From Tetrastigma voinierianum (lineage: Eukaryota; Streptophyta; Magnoliopsida; Vitales; Vitaceae), in NCBI GenBank assembly GCA_016808115.1, contig JAEQBH010000651.1:2232001-2296000 (forward strand): 64,000 bases of DNA, in the 5' to 3' direction. A program made the position numbers and the translations under genes. The notes under the pieces are model-generated. The model saw nothing but the letters and a program-made list of their open reading frames with translations, made no database searches and was not told where the DNA came from. Of this stretch, positions 36,811-47,019 are shown in pieces; position 1 is the first letter of the stretch; every line of letters begins with the position of its first letter.

Positions 36811-37215
36811 CATACTATATAAGAATCCCCCATGTTATATAAAAATCCCCCATACTATATAATAATCCCCCATACTATATTAGAATCCCCCATACTATAT
36901 TAGAATCCCTCATACTATATAAGGATCCCCCATACTATATAAGGATCTCCCATACTATATAAGAATCCCCCATGTTATATTTGAAATCCTCCATACTATA
37001 TAAGAATCCCTCATACTATATTAGAATCCCTCATACTATATAAGAGTCTCCCATACTATATTAGAATCCCCCATACTATATGAGAATCCCCATACTATAT
37101 TAGAATCCCCCATACTATATAAGAATCCCCCAAACTATATACGAATCCCCCATCATATATTTCAATCCCCACAATATGTTTGACTCCCCCACAATATAGT
37201 TGAATCCCCCACTGG
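36811..37215. repeat. About twenty 20-bp tandem units in LTR G
   Basis: The unit is CATACTATATAAGAATCCCC with small variants (TTAGAA, AAGGAT, CATGTTATAT). Spacing is 20 bases for almost the whole array, drifting at the right end to 'cacaatatagttgaatccc'. No coding role. Confidence 0.95.
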
Positions 37216-38231
37216 ATTCCTCAATCACCATACCATAAATTTATTTTACCAACCATCCATCTCATAACCAATCATTCCATACATCTCCAATTTACCGAAA
37301 AAACTTCTAAGAATCCACAAACAATCATAAAACAATTCAAGAAATAGTTAGAAAATACAAGAGATCGCACCCATGTTATTTCACCACTCACACAAAACTC
37401 TAGCATTTAGAAATCAATTTCCCATTTAACCCGTTTAAGAATAAAACTCTTCATTCTCACGTACAAGGAGAATAGTTTCCCGTAATCTATAACATAGCAT
37501 TTATAACCCCAAAAAGTACATATATGGGCCGCTCAACCTAGCCTCACTGCAGTGAATGGGAGAAAACCCCTACTCTCAAATCCTTAGTTTGTAGGAGGAT
37601 CTTTAGCTTTGATCTCGATTTATCCTTCAATCCCCTGCTCGCCTTTCTTCTACCTTCTCCAATGATCCCTGTGGTTTCCAAGGGATGTAAAGTAGCTGAA
37701 GTCAAAGAAAAAAAATGAGAGAAATGGAGTGAAAAAGGGTTTTAAACATAACAGCCCCAATTTTTACTATTCATTGGGTATTTTTGGTTTTTCTTCAAAA
37801 TTATAATTTTGCCACTACACTCTCAAATTCAGTCTATAAGACTACTCTAAGGTTTTTCGACGTTCCGGATTCATTTTTAATGTTATTTTAACCTAAAAAC
37901 TTTTGTTTCTATGATTTATGTAACCATTTTCATATTTATCATTCTTATACTTTGATTCATGAGGTAAAAAGGGGAACGTTAATTGCAACAAAACTAATTG
38001 GACGATTATTGATATTTAGATATGGGGGTTTACAGTGTGTTAATTGTATATGTTTGGTTATGGCTATATAAGTCTCTTATGGAAGCATTTAAGTTATGAT
38101 TTTGATTAGAAGCGCTTGATTATATATGATTTATGCATCCTTTCGGTGTGTTAATTGTATATGGTTGGTTATGGTTATGTAAATCTATTGTGAAAGCATT
38201 TGAGTTATGATTATGTCGTCCAAGTGGAGAA

Positions 38232-38700
38232 TGTTGGATTAATTTATTAATTATGGACTAAGCATAATCATGTGACAATTTTAATTGTGTAATTTTGCAT
38301 ATTAATTATGGGTCATTTATAGGATGGTCTAATTAACTTGCTACATGCTCATAGTTCTATCTTCTCCCTTGCTTTGGTAAGCTCATTGGACCAAAGATCA
38401 ATTATCCCCTTGTGCTCTATATATAAGTAAATATAGCCCTATAATTTTTAGAAAGGCTTTATAGAACATGTGAAAGGGAGAAGGAACAAACCAACTTCAA
38501 TCCTAACTTTTCTTTGATCTCGTCTCTTGCAAATTTGGAAGACAAATGGCAGTTAACAATTCCAGATCCATACCAAGTGTTATGAATGATATGTCTCTTT
38601 GTCCAATTAAAGTTATTATTTGGTTTTTGGATCAATAGATGATTTAGTTTTTTACAAATAATCTAGCAAGTTAATTATCTTAAAATGTAAATAATATACA
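38232..38700 (+). repeat. 3' LTR of the copia element (right end uncertain)
   Basis: It starts TGTTGGATTAATTTATTAAT just after a purine tract, the standard copia arrangement. A TATA box (tatatataag, 38418-38427) is placed about 190 bases in, followed by a short leader, as expected for the U3/R boundary. The right end cannot be fixed because the 5' LTR lies outside the window. Confidence 0.7.
38418..38427 (+). promoter_or_regulatory. TATA box of the copia LTR promoter
   Basis: 'tatatataag' lies in the U3 part of the copia 3' LTR, preceded by 'cttgtgctc'. Transcription from here would read outward to the right. Its activity is unknown. Confidence 0.5.
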
Positions 38701-40060
38701 TTACAAAGTGAATAGATGTAAAATAAATAAAACTTCTACTCAGCTTATTAGTATAGATAATGATAGAGTGGATGAGATGTTTGGATTTTTCCCTTTAACG
38801 ATTAGTGACAAGCTCGCATGATCACTTGTTCCCTCTGCAATACAAATAGAGATCAATTAGAAGGGGAGGTCAATTTGGCGGACCCCTCCCTCACAATGAA
38901 TTCAGTCACAAGTTTCTAAAGAGGAGAAACAAATAAATACAGTTATATATTCCGAACATATACTTCCTGCGTGACTCCAAAACATTTATTTCAAGAAAAA
39001 AAATCATACATATGAAATATATGACATTAAACAGAAGGAAACTTCAAGGACTGACCCCATCATCTCCAACAGCTAGGAACTATGAGATCAGTAGTTCCAA
39101 ATAAAGCAGGAAACAAGCAATGTTTAGTGAAGACATGCACATTTGTGTTAAGAGAGACTCTAAGAAAGAAAACAGTCTTTAGTTCTGTCATCCAAGACGC
39201 CAAAATTTCAGTAACCTTAATTCTAATTGTGTGCACCTTGGGGAAAAGGGGTGTTGGTGGTATGGAAGAAGAAGAAAAAAGAAAGATGATTTTCAAATTG
39301 ATATTTTAATTTATAATTGATTTTTTTCAAGAGAGTGGAGTTATTAGATCCTTTCTCAACCCAATTTCAAGATCAAGACATTGCTGCTGTACACCATTGT
39401 GGTCTTAATATCAGAGTATATTATATACCCTAAAAAATTTCACCTTTTGAGATTGAAAGCACGAGATGTCCCAATCACAATTCTGCAAGTGCCCCAGAAC
39501 CACCAAGAAAAGGAAGCACTTTTCACCGTCTTAGATAAGTGAATAGATTGTTCTAAAAACTAACCTATACAGAAACCACAAAAATAGCTAGGGTTTCATA
39601 AGTTCCTGGCTATATTTACGAAACAACACCTCTGGATAATCTACAGAGAAATTGTGATCTTCTTCCTACATAAATCAATCTTCCAGTTATAAAAAGAAAA
39701 AGTAAAGTACAACTTTTAACAAAGTAGTTTTGGTGGAGTAGTCATAACACTGACCTTGGTTATGGACCTTCGGAAATGTTTTCAACAGAGATCCATCTTA
39801 GCAACATCAGTTCACAAGTGTATAAATATCCTGATATCCATCCACTACCTGTATAACAAGAAGGTTTCAATTGAGAATCTGCCTATTTTATCCAAGTTCA
39901 TGCTCTCAAATCAAATTGGGAAATTTAAAAATTAACAACAGCAATGATAGACCACTCAACAAAATAAAGTGAAAGTGCTGTTAGAATGCTCTGCTAGTAT
40001 GGTTTTGTGTCAGATTTTCTTGTTTTCTCCACGAGAATGTGATAGGCTTTTTGAGTGATG
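38701..40060. other. Low-copy-looking intergenic or intronic sequence
   Basis: AT-rich sequence without recognisable genes or repeats. It should have been continuous with 47020 onward before J and I inserted. An open frame at 39082-39309 has no motif. A possible exon on the minus strand near 39430-39520 has splice-like edges but no recognisable protein. Confidence 0.4.
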
Positions 40061-42279
40061 TGTAAAACCCAGGAAAAATGCAATTTTTCTAAAAAATGGT
40101 AAATTAGTAATTTGCCATTGAAGTACAGGTTGAAAACCTTAAATTTTTAGATCTCGGATGACGAAACAAACTTCAACAATTTTACGTATTCGAATTTTTA
40201 AATCGTCTCGCAAAATCTAACTACCTAGTCGAATTTCCTCGGATTCCAAAACAATCATAATTTTACGTATTTCGAGGTACAGATGTCGGATGACACATGG
40301 AGTGGTGTCACATGGTATAACCATGTGGATGCCATATGGCAAGCTTAAAGGAGTGCACATGGCATGAGAGCCATTTGGTGTGGCATTTGCCACCTAGTGC
40401 ATGTGTCTATATGACGCATGGAACATGGATTATGAAAGTGAGAGGAATAGGAAAGTGAGAGAAAGTTTCCTCTCACTTGGATCAAACCAAGGAATAGCTT
40501 AAGAGAGAACAAAGAATTCAGTGGAGGTAAGGAAAAGAAAAGAAAGGAGAAAAAAATAAAGGAAAGGAGAAAAAGAAAAGAAATGAGAAAAAAATAGAAA
40601 AGAAAGGAGAGGAAAACAAAAGAGATGAGTAAAAGATACGTGCGTGGGAAAGAAGGAAAAATTGGGAAAGAAAGGAAAATGGCTTCAATTCCCAGTGTTC
40701 CGATGATCGAAAGTCGATAAGCTGAGAATTAAAGTTGGTCTACTCGCTGCAAGCTACAAGTAGGTGCCAAAAAAACAAAAGGGGTAGGGTTTTCTCCTAC
40801 ACTGGTTCCTCCTAATCTAAGGACCGTAAATGGTCGGTGGTGGTTCAAATTTCCAACCATGGACTCAGCCAAACGTCGACTGCTTTTGGAACGATTGTCC
40901 GAGGACTCGCTTCATGGTCGAATTTATACCGCGACGACGCCTTGAAAGTCAGAAAAATAAATAAATAAATAAATAAATAATAAAACAAAATAAATAAAAC
41001 AAAAGCCAAAATTTCTGGGCTGAGTCCAAATTATTTCTAAGGCCGAGTATGGCCGGAATTATGGCTGTGGGAATGTTATATTTATGGACTGCTTAGAGTA
41101 TTGTCGAAATTCTTATAACATGTCGAATGTTTTGTAAATATGTTGATATATTGGGTGTTATATGTATTAGCATGAATAGATGTAAATTATATGCTTCGAT
41201 ATAATTATCTACCAGATTGGCATAAATTACGCTTATAAATTGTTTCATGTAGTGTTCATTATATTATGTAAATATGAGATAACATGCGAAGTGGCATTTT
41301 TGTACTATATAAAATGAGGGCATCGACAGTCGGGTGAGTGCATGGTTGGTAAATCGGCACTGTGTTTGGTGTTGATTGAGTGGGCTCAGTAAATGGGACA
41401 ACGTCCAATAGAGTCGCACGGTTGATTGAAATGATAAAGAAAATATGTGCCAAGTATCAGCAAGAAGGGATAGATACCCCTCGAGTGAAAAACCCGCCAA
41501 TTATGGTCAAACATAGTCCCCAATGGTGAAAGGCTGTAAAAGTTTCTGGGTTTGCGGAGCGCGCGATAAGACACCAAAAATCCACTACCCATAAAAAGGC
41601 ACATGGATTTTGAATATGAAATGATCATTGTGATTTATCATCCAAAAAGTTTTTGGTTTATAAACAAATGAAATTTGTTTTGAAAATTATCATTGGATGT
41701 CATCCAGAATGACGGTTTTTCATACATGGGCTTAGGATTTGTGTGAGGGAGTCGGTGAGGACTCGGGCTCATGGTACATGATGAATCGCATCTCATTTCA
41801 TGGCATGGCATGTAGGATTCCACTTAGAATTAACATATTCTTCATTGGAATGTTAATGTGTGTATTATTGTGTAAATATGCATTGCATGTGCACTTAGGT
41901 GGGGAATAGCCCTTGTAGGAGTTATCCTTACTGGGCATTGCTCACCTCTTCGTGGGAACCCCTTTTAGGTTCATGTTATGTACAGGCAACTGACCCTCAT
42001 CTAGGACCGCATGTGTGAAGAAAGTTGAATTGTGGCTTTGAGAAACTTTTTTGTAAAAAAAAAAGTAGATTTTACATATAATATTTTGTATATAAGAGAG
42101 TTGTAACTCGAACTCTAATGAACTAGTTTAATAAATTTGTATATTTTTCTAAAATATATATGCATGAATGGATCCCGGTGAATGGAACACGATATGGTGG
42201 TATGGAGATATGCGATACCCACAGGTATTCCATGCGTTGACGGGTTGTCAACGGGACCCTCGGGTTTTGGGGTGTCACA
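40061..42279 (+). mobile_element. Solo LTR I (gypsy)
   Basis: It starts TGTAAAACCCAGGAAAAATG, ends GGGGTGTCACA, and has perfect TGATG copies on both sides (40056-40060 and 42280-42284). It holds a purine-rich leader (40500-40680) and an (AAAT) run near 40960. No internal region is present. LTR H is the same family in the opposite orientation. Confidence 0.92.
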
Positions 42280-42282
42280 TGA

Positions 42283-43114
42283 TGTGCAATTAAAATATGT
42301 GAAAAAGTATGTAATTAATGTCTTTGTCAAGTAATATAGTGTACTGAGCATACAAATATCGATCTACAAGGAAAAATGGGATGTCAAGTACCAAAATTGG
42401 GTTGCTTCTCTAATATCCAAATGGTCAATTGTGATGGGTTGAAGCAAAGTCTAAATTAAACTACTAAATTTTTAATCTAGCAAATTGATCATGCAAGTTA
42501 AGGGTTTCAAAAGATAATAGTTCTAAGATTTTGGAGCAATTTGACAATCCACGTAAATCTGAACCAAAATCATATTCTATTGTTTCGTGAGAAAGTTCTC
42601 CAAGGCGATTCTTGAGTAATTTAATTACAAGTCTCTTCGAGGTCAAATAACCTACCAACTAATACTAGGTTTCTTGCTTCTCAACTCAACCCCAAGCACT
42701 ACAGGTGCTTTTAGTCCCAAGAACCTCATAGGCCTCCTTATTACTGATGATTTCTACACTACCAAGCTAATCAGGTGACCTGTGTCTAATTCTCTACTCC
42801 CTTCTCGGATCTCGCAAAGAACCACTCACCACATTGAGATTGATCAGAAATCAATATATAAATATAATCAAGTATGAATCAATAGAGGTTCAATCTCATG
42901 AAACAATAGAAAAAGAGATTCTAGTAATTAGATATAAGCTTCATGTCTAAAATACAACCAAAACTCTAGTTTATGAATTTAGAACATAATGAAAATCTGG
43001 AACAGCGTCAAACTCAGATAAAACATGAAAATCAAAGAAGAAATAGTCTTTATGCTGAATATCGATCAATTCCTCGTCTCCCTCATTCAAATCACGAAAT
43101 CTTCCAAGAGTTGA
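42283..43114 (-). mobile_element. Solo LTR J, 3' part (Athila-like, minus strand)
   Basis: On the minus strand this ends '...tcgatatttgtatgctcagtacactatattacttgac...aattgcaca', closely related to the end of B's LTR (tcgatatccgtacattaag tacactatattacttgg). The start lies at 47019 (TGATAAGTGTGAATATTG). Total length without H is about 1.3 kb, similar to B's LTR. No primer site follows the end, so it is a solo LTR or a truncated element. Confidence 0.7.
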
Positions 43115-46100
43115 TGTGACGCCCCTATCCCGGGGGTCCCGTTGACCATCGTCAACCTGCGGAATACATGTGAATATCGGTTGCTCTGATATCACACTCA
43201 TTTGTCTCTTATATGGAGACCCATTGCTGTATAATTTTCTTACAAATAACCAATTTGTAATAATATTTTACAAGAGTTTGATGTACAACTCTTTACACTT
43301 CATATACCAAATTATATTAAACCAGATCACTCTAATATATTTACAAAAATAATTTAAGCGCCACAACCCTATTTCTTCACTCTCACTACTTCTCGAGGTA
43401 GCGCTGCCTCTCGTGCAATCAAAAGGGGGGTCCCACGACTCAAGTAGCAAAGCCCGCAGGGCAGATAATCTCTCACGCCGGTTACCCTCACCCGGCACAT
43501 GCACGGTCGTCCCACACATTTAAGTAAAAACATGCTCCCACCAAATGTCTATATGTCGCGACGGAAAGTGACCACCCATTCCCACGTGCCTCGAGCTCAC
43601 CGACTCCTTCACACTTGCCCAAGCCATGTATGAGAAAACAATCATTTTCAAAACAAACCGTTGTTCTTTGAAAATACACTCACCGAATGCTCCGGTGAAA
43701 AAATACGGACTACCCTCCGAGGTATAAATGGTCGATGAACCCAAACAAGCCATGGTCCTCATCCCAAATGGATCTCATTGACCGGTCTCCCAACCCCATT
43801 CCTCCGAAATTCAATCCCAGAAATTCCTCTCAACCATGTTCTGCTTTTTTCGAAAACTCCGTGTCATGCACTCACATCTATTACCTAGGGTCTCTCAGCT
43901 GCAGAATATGAAATGGTTATACACACCATAATTCATGTTAATATATTATGACTTGCATATATCGGCTGAGTTTATACAATCAAATGGCTGTTATTCACAA
44001 CACATAGCAACAAGATAAATTTAGCTTCACACGGGTAATACACAAACCCATGCTCCATCTGAACCCATCAACATGATCACACTAACAACACACACAAGGT
44101 CACCATTCTGACCATCCAACCGGTACCTCACTACTCTCACACACATGAATAAGTTTGGTTCCAGTCATCCATACGACATCAAACAACCATAAAACCTAGA
44201 AACTTTTAGTTTCAAGTTCAAACCCTAACCCACCGCCTGACTGTGAAACCTAAGTATAGATATCTCATCCCTTCAATCCCAAGTTTTTGAACTAAACCAT
44301 AAGGCCTCTCACGGCCTCCCATAGATGTTCTCTACAATACCCAATACAAGATCCTACAACATGCCATGCAATGGTCATGTTTATATCCCTGCCATACACA
44401 TCGACACAAACGCTGTAAATCAATCGCTTGGTACAAAATACGTAATCTAGAACGCCGTGTGGATCACCCACCGCCCCCACAGAAACATGGATGGAACCAC
44501 CACGGGGCTTTCCATAGAGTCCAAGAACACCCGACCGAGTTCGACGAAGAAGCTGGCAACCTTCCGCTGGGAGGTCATGACGAAAACACCTCCCCCACGA
44601 GTCGACCGTAATCGGGCCGAGCCGAAACACCGGGCCGAGCTCGCCCAACACCCGGTCCGACACTTTCACGCTCCGACATATGAATGGGATTCTTGACTCA
44701 ATGGGGCTTTCCATAGAGTCCAAAAAACACCCGAAACTGAAAGTGTTCTGACGAAGGAGTTAGCACCTTCCGTTGGAGGTCATGCAGATTCGCAACCATC
44801 TTACTTGCCCTGACAGCCATTTCCTCGCCTACTGCATACACCCACCGCCCTCCAAAGTGGTCCGATCAAAGTTGACTCAATGGTCTTTTCCATGGAGTCC
44901 AAGAACACCCAAATCGAGTGCCCGGACGGCAGTTGGTGACTCCGGTTGGAGGCTCACATGACTAAGCCAGCCCACCCGAAAGTACTTACCCATTTCACCC
45001 ATCGGCCATTTCCGGCCGGCTCAGACACCCACTACCCTCCAAAGGGGTCCGGCTGGAAAGTTGACTCAATGGGCTTTCCATGGAGTCCAAGAACACCCGA
45101 ATCGGAGTTCGGTCGAAGAAGTTATGACCTTCCGAAGTTGGAGATCACACATGACTAAGTCGTTTCACCCGAAAGCAGCTTCCACCTTACTTGCCCTGAC
45201 GGCTACTTTCCGGCCTGGGCCAAACACCCACCGCCTCCAAAGTGGTCCAGCTGGAAAGCAACTCATCGGGCTTTCCATGGAGTCCCCACACCACTCAGAA
45301 TCGGAGTTCGGACTGGCAGCTATGACCTTCTCGCTGGATCTACACACACCAAGCTTTTTACTTCACCCGAGCGCTCTACCTTTACTTGCCCGAAGGCCAT
45401 TTCCGGCCGGCCTCGTGACACCCACGCTCCAAAGTGGTCCGGCTGGAAAGTTGACTCAATGGGCTTTCCATGGAGTCCAAGAACACCCGAATCGGAGTTC
45501 GAACGGCAAGATGACCGAAGTTGGAGGTCACGCAGATCCTACTGATTCAACCCACCCAGAACCTATCCGCTTAACTCAGCTGTGCATCTACCGGTGCATC
45601 AATGCGGCGGTGTATTCAATGGGGTGCACCAATGAACTCCAAACAACAGCCCTTCCACTAGACTCCGTTTCGTATTAAACGGACTATAATCTTTGGCTGA
45701 ACCGACTGGTGTTCTCAAAGCCTAACATCAAGTTCATTGACGTGGCTACCATTTATCAGAAGGACTCACTACCAAATTCCCTTTATTTCCTACCCAAAAA
45801 TCAGTTCTAAAGTCCGGCCAATGTGTGCTACCCCAATGTGGCAGCTTCTCATGGTTCAAAATACAACCAAACATTCCCCTTAGGGCAAAACAACCACCAC
45901 ACAACCCTTAGGATAGAAAGTAACCAAAGTAGGAGAAGACCACTTCCTACTGCCATCGAACACCCCAACTCCTGGGCCTCAAGAAAACCCTTTGTCGTGG
46001 AGGATGAACTCTTCCTCTTGTTCGCTCTGTTCGCTTGAACCGCCGTCCAATCAATAGAAATTAGAGAGAAGGTGGAGTCTCTCTCTAAACTCTCTTTTTT

Positions 46101-46552
46101 CAAATCTCGGCTTGCCTTTTTTCCTTCCCTCTCCCAACCGGGGCCGAGAAGATAGAAGTCAAGTGAGATGTCCTTCAATTTTGCCACTGGGTCCACCCTA
46201 AGTGGCTCCTTGATTACCCTTATCACCTTATCCATCTACCTTGGATTTCCCTCCAATCATGTGTTGCCACATGTCCATGTGGGTCCCACACTTGAACTCA
46301 AGTTGACTGATTCAACACCTGACATGTGGCACACTATGAGCCACTCAAAATGCGCCAGTGTTCCCCTACCACGCTCGCCGTCAAAAACGCGCAAATTCCT
46401 CGACCGTCCCTCGAAATTTATCGTGTATGCTAGATTTCACGAGATCGATTCCAACAAGAAATCAATTTTCACATCCGAGACTAAAAATTTATTTTTACCA
46501 AAATTATGATTTTGCCCTTTTCAGAAAATTAGATTTTTTCTGTGGTTTCATA
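43115..46552 (-). mobile_element. Solo LTR H (gypsy, minus strand), inserted in J
   Basis: Perfect GTTGA duplications flank it (43110-43114 and 46553-46557). On the minus strand it begins TATGAAACCACAGAAAAAAT and ends GGGGGATAGGGGCGTCACA. Start and end resemble LTR I, though the first dinucleotide is TA instead of TG. It is 3.4 kb, 1.2 kb longer than I, because of an internal 180-200 bp tandem array. Open frames inside (44292-44723, 45061-45678) follow the repeats on both strands and are not genes. Confidence 0.88.
44460..45660. repeat. Six tandem units of 180-200 bp in LTR H
   Basis: The marker 'ctttccat(a/g)gagtccaagaacacccg' occurs near 44509, 44708, 44886, 45071, 45270 and 45464, with spacing 178-199. 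Each unit also holds 'aagttggaggtca' and 'gtggtccggctggaaagt'. The reverse complement of the marker occurs twice in each LTR of element A (near 4530, 4732, 27917, 28122), so two LTR families share this module. Confidence 0.88.
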
Positions 46553-46557
46553 GTTGA

Positions 46558-47019
46558 TGTTCGCCTTTCATGTCTCCGTTCCCTTTTTCAGGTCTAAATC
46601 CCCAAAGTAAGAACTGCCTTGTCTCGAAAACCTTCTTTTTATAGCCTTGGGGAACATGGGCCGCTTGATGGGTCGCACTTGGACGCTTCCACTTCCTCGC
46701 CATACCATTCACCGCGACAAAGGGTTGGTTCATCGCAACAAACCCGTAGCTCATGCATATGTGTTCTTCCTGCTTCATTGAGAGACGGCGATGGTTTGCT
46801 CAAAATAAAGAACTGATGCCCAAAGACTTTCCTTTTTGCTTGATTTCTACCATTGCTTCACCACTTTGCCCGAATTTTACTCAAAATCGCAGAAAACACA
46901 ACTGAAATGAGATTAAATCTCATTCTCCCTTTGAACATAATAGTGTGAATTTAACATTAAAATTATATAAAACACGTGAAAAAGCACACTGAAAATGCGA
47001 ACAATATTCACACTTATCA
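46558..47019 (-). mobile_element. Solo LTR J, 5' part (minus strand)
   Basis: Minus-strand start TGATAAGTGTGAATATTG at 47019, typical of Athila-like LTRs. The sequence runs into the GTTGA target copy of H and resumes at 43114. The flanking GAATG at 47020-47024 and TGATG on the left are a poor duplication (3 of 5). Confidence 0.7.

Larger units (their letters stand above)
35594..38034 (-). mobile_element. Solo LTR G (gypsy, minus strand)
   Basis: Plus-strand ends are TGTAACGACCC and GGGTTTACA. Target duplication is GTATG (35589-35593) and GTGTG (38035-38039), 4 of 5. The second copy of the copia repeat shows the uninterrupted site as 'tttcggtgtgttaattg', confirming the insertion point. The minus-strand end 'gaccccgggatttgggtcgttaca' resembles the ends of I and H, so G is placed on the minus strand. 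It carries two internal tandem arrays and no coding sequence. Confidence 0.82.
35341..38231 (+). mobile_element. 3' non-coding region of the copia element, interrupted by solo LTR G
   Basis: After RNase H there are about 450 bases of copia sequence (35341-35593 and 38035-38231) split by G. A block of about 110 bp is repeated in tandem around G ('gtgtgttaattgtatatg...gatttatgcatcctttcg'). Two purine tracts, 'tagtgggagtttt' near 35367 and 'caagtggagaa' at 38221, are candidate plus-strand primers. The second directly precedes the LTR start. Confidence 0.65.

Noticed and set aside
36811..37215. CRISPR-like regular repeat array
   Set aside because: Units are head-to-tail without unique spacers, in a plant LTR; it is a simple tandem repeat.
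39430..39520. Possible exon on the minus strand with acceptor- and donor-like ends
   Set aside because: No recognisable protein and no neighbouring exons in phase.
44292..44723. 143-codon open frame on the minus strand in LTR H
   Set aside because: It overlaps the tandem units of H, and plus-strand frames over the same repeats are equally open.
45061..45678. 205-codon open frame in LTR H
   Set aside because: The translation repeats with the 180-200 bp units and has no domain; it is repeat-derived.
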